Shown here piece by piece: positions 21,514-26,015 of a DNA stretch of 26,015 nt. Both the position numbers and the translations under genes were made by a program. This DNA is from Deferribacteres bacterium (GTDB lineage Bacteria > Nitrospirota > Thermodesulfovibrionia > UBA6902). The notes under the pieces were generated by a model. That model was not told the origin of the DNA, did not search any database, and worked only from the letters and a program-made list of their open reading frames with translations. Every line of letters begins with the position of its first letter. Positions within the stretch are counted from its first letter, which is position 1. The stretch lies in contig JAUVPO010000003.1 in NCBI GenBank assembly GCA_030598625.1, positions 1-26,015 on the forward strand, in the 5' to 3' direction.

Positions 21514-23309
21514 ATATTAAGCGTAAATTCCAGATTATTTATATACTGCCTCTTGTACTTGCCGCAATACTCATTCTTATTCTATTTTCTTCATACGCGA
21601 CGGTATCGGAAATCATGAAACAAGACAGATTAGGGGAGGCGATAGTAAGGGGAGTATTCGATCTGAACATACGCACTAATGAATATATAATAATGATGCA
21701 TCCGTCAGAGCGCCCTAAGCAACAGTGGCTGTTCAAATATGATTCAACAAGTAATCTGCTTGACCGGATGGAGTTTGAAGGTGCTGAAGAAAGAACGCTT
21801 CTGATGAAGATAAGGCATGGGCATCAGCGAATCAGGGGCCATTTTCAGAAACTGGTAGACATCTATGAATCCCCTGAATCTTTACAGCAGATGGGAGACA
21901 TTAATCCTGCTTATCAAGAATTGGTAAGGAATCAGTTACTTGTCGAATCGGAAACAATGGTCTCAGACACTGCGCATTTAACTGATTTAATTCATGCTTC
22001 ATTTATGAAATATTACAAATGGGTCAGCATTATCATAGTATGTTCCGTTTTAATTTTGTTACTGATTCTGTTTGTAGTGTCTGCTCTCACAAGAAGGAGT
22101 ATTGTTGCGCCCATTTTAAGACTGCATCAGGCAACCGAAGTTATTGCCGGTGGCAACCTGGACCACAGGAGCGGTATTGAAACTTCCGACGAACTCGGAC
22201 AGTTGTCCCGCGCTTTTGATGATATGACACTTAAATTAAAGAATTCTCGCATAATGCTCAAAGATGAAATCTCCGAGCACAAGAAGGCGGAACAGTCTCT
22301 CCAAAAAGAAAAGGAGAAATTACAAAAGTATCTCGATATTTCAGCTGTTATGGTAGTCATGCTTGATACTGATCAGAAAGTAAGCCTCATCAATAAAAAA
22401 GGATGTGATATTTTGGGGTTTGATGCGGAGGAAATCATAGGAAGTAACTGGTTTGATAATTTCCTTCCGGAGAGGTTAAGAGATGAGGTAAAGATCGTCT
22501 TTAATAAGTTGATGGCAGGTAAGATTGAGTCTGTTGAATATTATGAGAACAAAGTCTTGACAAAAAATGGTGAAGAGAGGTTGATAGCTTGGTATAACAC
22601 TGTTTTCAGGGACAAAGAAGGCAATATAACTAATACCTTGGGAGCAGGAGTGGACATAACCGATAGCAGAAATGCCGAGATGCAGATCAAGGCATCACTC
22701 AAAGAAAAAGAGATGCTCCTGCAGGAGATACACCACCGGGTCAAGAACAATATGACAGTGATTCACAGTATGCTCGAGTTGCAGTCCGGATATATTAAGG
22801 ACATTAGGTATAAGGATATGTTCCGTGAAAGCATGGCCCGAATAAAATCAATGGCCCTTATCCACGAAAAACTTTATCGATCCAAGGATCTTGCCAGTAT
22901 TAATTTTAGCGAGTATATAAGTGACATGACAGACGATATATACATATCATACGGGTTGAATTCCGGCAAGGTTAGATTGAAAAAGCATATTGATCAAATC
23001 ACCCTCGGGATTGACACTGCCATTCCCTGCGGCTTAATTGTCAATGAACTACTCTCTAATTCCCTGAAATACGCCTTCCCTGAAGGCATGGAGGGAGAGA
23101 TAACAGTAGCCCTTTGTATGAATGATAAAGAGGAAGTTGAACTGACTGTCGGTGATAACGGAGTTGGCATGCCGGAGGAACTGGATTACGGAAAAACCGG
23201 CTCATTGGGGTTGAGTCTTATCAATGCCCTGGTTAAGCAGATTCAGGGGAAAATCGAACTGGACAAGGAAAAAGGAACCGAGATTAGAATTAGATTCAGG
23301 AGACGTTAA
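21510..23309 (+). CDS. Membrane histidine kinase, HAMP-PAS-HisKA_2
   Basis: A 599-aa sensor kinase. Domains in order: TM1 ~9-29, a periplasmic region ~30-170 of no recognised family, TM2 ~171-193, HAMP ~194-246, coiled coil, PAS ~266-388 ('AVMVVMLDTDQKVSLINKKGCDILGFDAEEIIG'), HisKA_2 dimerisation/phosphoacceptor with His408/His409 in 'LLQEIHHRVKNNM', and HATPase ~500-599 with N box 'NELLSNSLKYAF', G1 'DNGVGMP' and 'GSLGLSLINAL'. All catalytic boxes look intact. HisKA_2 kinases often signal to receivers without DNA-binding outputs. It is coupled to the binding-protein gene by a 4-base overlap and followed after 2 bases by a receiver-kinase. Confidence 0.9.
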   Translation: MNIKRKFQIIYILPLVLAAILILILFSSYATVSEIMKQDRLGEAIVRGVFDLNIRTNEYIIMMHPSERPKQQWLFKYDSTSNLLDRMEFEGAEERTLLMKIRHGHQRIRGHFQKLVDIYESPESLQQMGDINPAYQELVRNQLLVESETMVSDTAHLTDLIHASFMKYYKWVSIIIVCSVLILLLILFVVSALTRRSIVAPILRLHQATEVIAGGNLDHRSGIETSDELGQLSRAFDDMTLKLKNSRIMLKDEISEHKKAEQSLQKEKEKLQKYLDISAVMVVMLDTDQKVSLINKKGCDILGFDAEEIIGSNWFDNFLPERLRDEVKIVFNKLMAGKIESVEYYENKVLTKNGEERLIAWYNTVFRDKEGNITNTLGAGVDITDSRNAEMQIKASLKEKEMLLQEIHHRVKNNMTVIHSMLELQSGYIKDIRYKDMFRESMARIKSMALIHEKLYRSKDLASINFSEYISDMTDDIYISYGLNSGKVRLKKHIDQITLGIDTAIPCGLIVNELLSNSLKYAFPEGMEGEITVALCMNDKEEVELTVGDNGVGMPEELDYGKTGSLGLSLINALVKQIQGKIELDKEKGTEIRIRFRRR

Positions 23310-23311
23310 CA

Positions 23312-24541
23312 ATGATGAAGAAAAGCATCCTGGTTGTAGAGGATGAAAGCATAACTGCAATGAGGATATTGAGCAGTCTGGAAAAGATGGGATACGCTGT
23401 TACATTACCGGTATTCTCTGCGGAGGAGGCCATTGAAATGGCGAAAGAAAACAAACCGGATTTGGTATTGATGGATATAAATCTGAGAGGCGAAAAAGAC
23501 GGGATCGAAGCCGCAGGGCAAATACGCTCTCGTTTTAACATACCGGTGATCTATATCTCAGCGAACTCAGATAATAAAATGATAAAGCGTATAAAGAAAA
23601 CAGAGCCCTTTGGATATATTATTAAACCCTTTGAAGACAATGAACTGCACATGGCGGTTGATATAGCCTTCTACAAACACGAGATGGAGGAGAGGTTAAG
23701 GAAGAGTGAAAATGAATTGAGAAATCGCAAGGAATACCTGGAAGAGGTTATGAAAGATCGTACTGCTGAACTAACATCAGCCAGTGAGCTGCTTCGCGAG
23801 GAGATCGACGACCGGAGACTGGCAAAGGCGGAAGCTGCGCGTGCAAGCCACCTGGCAGCCCTGGGTGAATTAGCAGCTGGTGTAGCGCATGAAATAAACA
23901 ACCCGGTTAATGGAATAATTAATTACGCCCAGCTATTGATAAATAAAAGTAAGCCGGACAGCGAAGAGCAGGATGTGGCCTGTAGAATTATCAAAGAAAG
24001 TGAAAGAATCTCGAATATTGTTATGAAACTCCTTTCATTTGCCCGTGACAGTAAAGAGGAGAGGCATTCTGTTAATATTGACGAAATAATATCTACCTCA
24101 CTTGCTCTGAACGGGACACAACTTAGCAAAGACGGCATCAATCTTAAAGTAAACATCCAAAAAAAACTTCCCCGGATTATTGCTCAACCACAACAGATTG
24201 TGCAGGTCTTTCTGAATGTCTTAAGTAACGCAAGATATGCTTTTTGCCAGGAACATAAGGAAACAAATGAGGACAAAATAATACGAATCACCGCAAAAGA
24301 AATAGCAGTCGATGACAGCCGGTACATTCAGATAATATTTCATGATAACGGCAGCGGGATACCTGCCGGGATCATGGATAAAATAATAAATCCTTTTTTT
24401 ACTACCAAACCTGATGGTGTTGGTACTGGATTGGGTCTCAGTATAAGCCATGGGATTATAAATAACCATGGTGGAAAGATTACAGTTGAAAGTCTTGAAG
24501 GCGAATTCACTGAAGTTGTAGTCGAACTTCCGGTTGAATAA
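23312..24541 (+). CDS. Receiver-histidine kinase hybrid
   Basis: A 409-aa soluble protein with the order receiver (1-122), coiled coil (~122-175), HisKA (~180-245) and HATPase (~285-408). Receiver residues: Glu10-Asp11, phospho-Asp55 (LVLMDIN), Ser83 at the Thr switch position, Lys105. The kinase has His193 in 'LAALGELAAGVAHEINNPVNGI', N box 'NVLSNARYAF', G1 'DNGSGIP', F box 'NPFFTTKPDG' and G2 'GTGLGLS', so it looks active. A receiver before a kinase suggests a middle step in a phosphorelay: phosphorylation of Asp55 would tune the kinase. GGAG precedes the tandem ATG start. It overlaps nothing and is 2 bases after the membrane kinase. Confidence 0.9.
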   Translation: MMKKSILVVEDESITAMRILSSLEKMGYAVTLPVFSAEEAIEMAKENKPDLVLMDINLRGEKDGIEAAGQIRSRFNIPVIYISANSDNKMIKRIKKTEPFGYIIKPFEDNELHMAVDIAFYKHEMEERLRKSENELRNRKEYLEEVMKDRTAELTSASELLREEIDDRRLAKAEAARASHLAALGELAAGVAHEINNPVNGIINYAQLLINKSKPDSEEQDVACRIIKESERISNIVMKLLSFARDSKEERHSVNIDEIISTSLALNGTQLSKDGINLKVNIQKKLPRIIAQPQQIVQVFLNVLSNARYAFCQEHKETNEDKIIRITAKEIAVDDSRYIQIIFHDNGSGIPAGIMDKIINPFFTTKPDGVGTGLGLSISHGIINNHGGKITVESLEGEFTEVVVELPVE

Positions 24542-24600
24542 CGAGACGATGTTAAGATTGTCTTATATGATAATTTTAGACATATATTAATATTTCAAAG

Positions 24601-24631
24601 TTGACATCCTAAAGATTATACTGTTTATATA
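24601..24631 (+). promoter_or_regulatory. Candidate promoter for the secreted-protein gene
   Basis: A perfect -35 TTGACA (24601-24606) is followed by TTTATA at 17 bases (24624-24629) or TATATA at 19 bases (24626-24631). The -10 is imperfect in either reading. Transcription would start near 24637, about 75 bases before the ATG at 24713, so that gene probably has its own transcript. Confidence 0.4.
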
Positions 24632-24712
24632 TCATGTATTAACAAATCTCGTTGCATAAATTTAAAGAACTGATATCCATAAATTTGAATCTAATGAAGA
24701 AAGGAGACCGCA

Positions 24713-25309
24713 ATGAAACATGTAATTATATTTTTTCTTGCTTTAACATCGGCACTTGTATTTGTGACCACATCAGGGGCCACACACGAGAAAGAAAAAC
24801 CGGCCGTGCTGTACTTGAGCGATAATGAGCAGATCGAACTCGCCCGGAGCGCCGCGCCGTCTTCCATTTCAAAAGATGCCACCATTATCATTTTGAGCTG
24901 GGACGGTAAATACAAAAAAGTCAGGACCGGCAGCAACGGATTTACATGTTATTCAGACCTTGACAAAATAGATGTACCAGTCCCGTCATGTATGGATGAG
25001 GCAGCGGTTCAGTGGTGGAACGATTTTACAGGAAAGAAGCCGAAGCCGACCAATACAGTGCCTGGAATCGCTTACATGGCACAGGGCGCTTTGCGTTGGG
25101 AGAAGGGTGGTAAGATATATATGGACTGGCATGAGCCGGAAACAAAGAGGGTCAAGGAACCGGCCCACTGGTTAGTTTTATGGCCTTTTAATGCCAAGTC
25201 GACCAAACTACCAACTTATCCCGGCAAGTTCGGTTCATACATTATGTATGACGGGACCCCGTGGTCCCACTTGATGATTTACCAGGACCCGCTCTTGATA
25301 GGTAAATAA
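24713..25309 (+). CDS. Secreted protein of unknown function
   Basis: A 198-aa protein with a signal peptide (about 1-23: MKHVIIFFLALTSALVFVTTSGA, cleavage uncertain). The mature part carries 'GSNGFTCYSDLDKIDVPVPSCMDEAAVQWWNDF', with two cysteines 16 residues apart that probably form a disulfide, then a Trp/Pro-rich C-terminal half ('YMDWHEPETKRVKEPAHWLVLWPF', 'YDGTPWSHLMIY'). The NGFTC...C-D pattern recalls a recurring but unnamed family of small secreted proteins. No catalytic residues can be assigned. AAGGAG precedes the ATG. It is downstream of the signalling genes but has a separate candidate promoter. Confidence 0.7.
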   Translation: MKHVIIFFLALTSALVFVTTSGATHEKEKPAVLYLSDNEQIELARSAAPSSISKDATIIILSWDGKYKKVRTGSNGFTCYSDLDKIDVPVPSCMDEAAVQWWNDFTGKKPKPTNTVPGIAYMAQGALRWEKGGKIYMDWHEPETKRVKEPAHWLVLWPFNAKSTKLPTYPGKFGSYIMYDGTPWSHLMIYQDPLLIGK

Positions 25310-25366
25310 TGTAAGAGTATATACGATTTCGGTGAATATAATAATTCAATTATCATCTCGAATTGA

Positions 25367-25570
25367 TTATCCATTAATCTTGTAACCGGCGTTCTTAACG
25401 GCATTCGCAATTGTATCCCTGTTTGTCTTTGTATCATCATAGACGACCTTTGCAGTTCCTAATGCAATATCCGAGGTGTTTACTCCCTCTACGCCGTCAA
25501 TGGCTTTTTTTACACTCATGACACAATGTTGGCAACTCATACCGTCGATTTTCAATGTTATCTCTGTCAT
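25367..25570 (-). CDS. Heavy-metal-associated (HMA) domain protein
   Basis: A 67-aa single HMA/MerP/CopZ-like domain: 'MTEITLKIDGMSCQHCVMSVKKAIDGVEGV', with the metal-binding GMSCxxC pair, and the beta-strand 'GTAKVVYDD' and 'IANAVKNAGY'. It probably shuttles Cu(I) or another soft metal. The frame is open upstream to 25594, but the ATG at 25570 is preferred because GGAGGG lies 6 bases before it and it starts one base after the RseC stop. No metal-transporting ATPase is in the window; one could lie beyond the end. Confidence 0.92.
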   Translation of the reverse strand: MTEITLKIDGMSCQHCVMSVKKAIDGVEGVNTSDIALGTAKVVYDDTKTNRDTIANAVKNAGYKING

Positions 25571-25571
25571 T

Positions 25572-26003
25572 TTATCCCTCCACAATTGATTCAATAATAG
25601 ATTTATATTCTGTCTTCTTTTCCATTCTTTTCACTATTAATTTAATGAATATTAGTGACATAAAAAAAGTCAGAAATCCGCCAAGAGCTGCAAGAAGATC
25701 GGAATCGGTGCCGCTGAATAATTGGGGAAGATAAATTTTCCCAATTATCGCACCTGCAATCAGTGCAAATACCGGTACAATGTAGATGAGAATTACTCCT
25801 TTGACATAAGTATAAGACTTCATCACGATTTTTACTTTCTGCCCGACTTTTGCCCCGGCAGTATTTATAGCTTCTGTTTCAATACCCTTTTCAGGAATGG
25901 TGCACGTATCCTGTGTACAATGATCACAGGGGCTTCCTTCCCTCGAAATAATCACTCTGGCTGTAGCGCCTTCAATGCTTTTGACTATACCGACTTCATA
26001 CAT
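25572..26003 (-). CDS. rseC: RseC/SoxR-reducing-system family protein
   Basis: A 143-aa membrane protein of the RseC/MucC family (PF04246). The N-terminal cytoplasmic part has 'EVGIVKSIEGATARVII' and the Cys pattern 'SPCDHCTQDTC'. Two TM helices follow (about 66-88 'KGVILIYIVPVFALIAGAIIG' and ~104-124 'LLAALGGFLTFFMSLIFIKLI'), then a basic tail. Family members support SoxR reduction or sigma-E regulation in proteobacteria and are often encoded with Rnf electron-transport genes. GAGGTAG precedes the ATG at 26003. The HMA gene follows immediately. Confidence 0.9.
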   Translation of the reverse strand: MYEVGIVKSIEGATARVIISREGSPCDHCTQDTCTIPEKGIETEAINTAGAKVGQKVKIVMKSYTYVKGVILIYIVPVFALIAGAIIGKIYLPQLFSGTDSDLLAALGGFLTFFMSLIFIKLIVKRMEKKTEYKSIIESIVEG

Positions 26004-26015
26004 TTTAACTACCTC

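Overview
The window is about 26 kb of bacterial chromosome of moderate G+C (not computed). The block ispE – tRNA-Gln – prs – rplY(ctc) – pth, the PEP-CTERM protein, RseC, DUF116 and several small Cys-rich proteins together suggest a Gram-negative anaerobe or microaerophile, most likely Nitrospirota (Thermodesulfovibrio-like) or a related lineage. This assignment is inference from gene content; no rRNA or complete phylogenetic marker is present.

Layout. (1) 12-1421, + strand: an exported zinc-dependent phospholipase C-like protein and scpB. (2) 1442-2989, - strand: a 46-aa four-Cys protein, a PD-(D/E)XK nuclease-like protein and a DUF116 Cys-rich protein; the last two abut. (3) 3219-7265, + strand: a possible 21-aa leader peptide, an RND/MMPL exporter, a short glycogen-binding-type (CBM48) domain that overlaps the exporter end, a 128-aa two-repeat protein behind a clear Crp/Fnr-type operator, and a bactofilin. 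(4) 7333-7462: a 130-bp element with 17-bp inverted ends. (5) 7549-9242, - strand: a stand-alone PocR sensor domain, a strong terminator, and a PEP-CTERM protein preceded by a 68-aa Cys-rich protein with a possible sigma-54 promoter. (6) 9673-14842, - strand: the conserved housekeeping block pth, rplY, prs, tRNA-Gln(UUG), ispE and a TPR lipoprotein. (7) 15063-18600, + strand: a heptose-7-phosphate kinase, an aspartate aminotransferase, a bifunctional-nuclease-domain protein and recO. (8) 18601-19067: a gene-poor gap with hairpins. (9) 19068-25309, + strand: an accessory signalling cluster made of a receiver-HTH regulator, a small NifU-like protein, a membrane-anchored NMT1/SsuA-type binding protein, a HisKA_2 histidine kinase overlapping it by 4 bases, a receiver-kinase hybrid, and a small secreted protein. 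(10) 25367-26003, - strand: an HMA metal-binding protein and RseC.

The most interesting part is region 9. An ABC-type substrate-binding protein sits with no permease or ATPase nearby and is translationally coupled to a histidine kinase. The cluster is bracketed by two response proteins whose receiver domains are about 70% identical by hand count. The simplest reading is a ligand-sensing phosphorelay in which the binding protein is the sensor input and the two related receivers are successive or competing targets.
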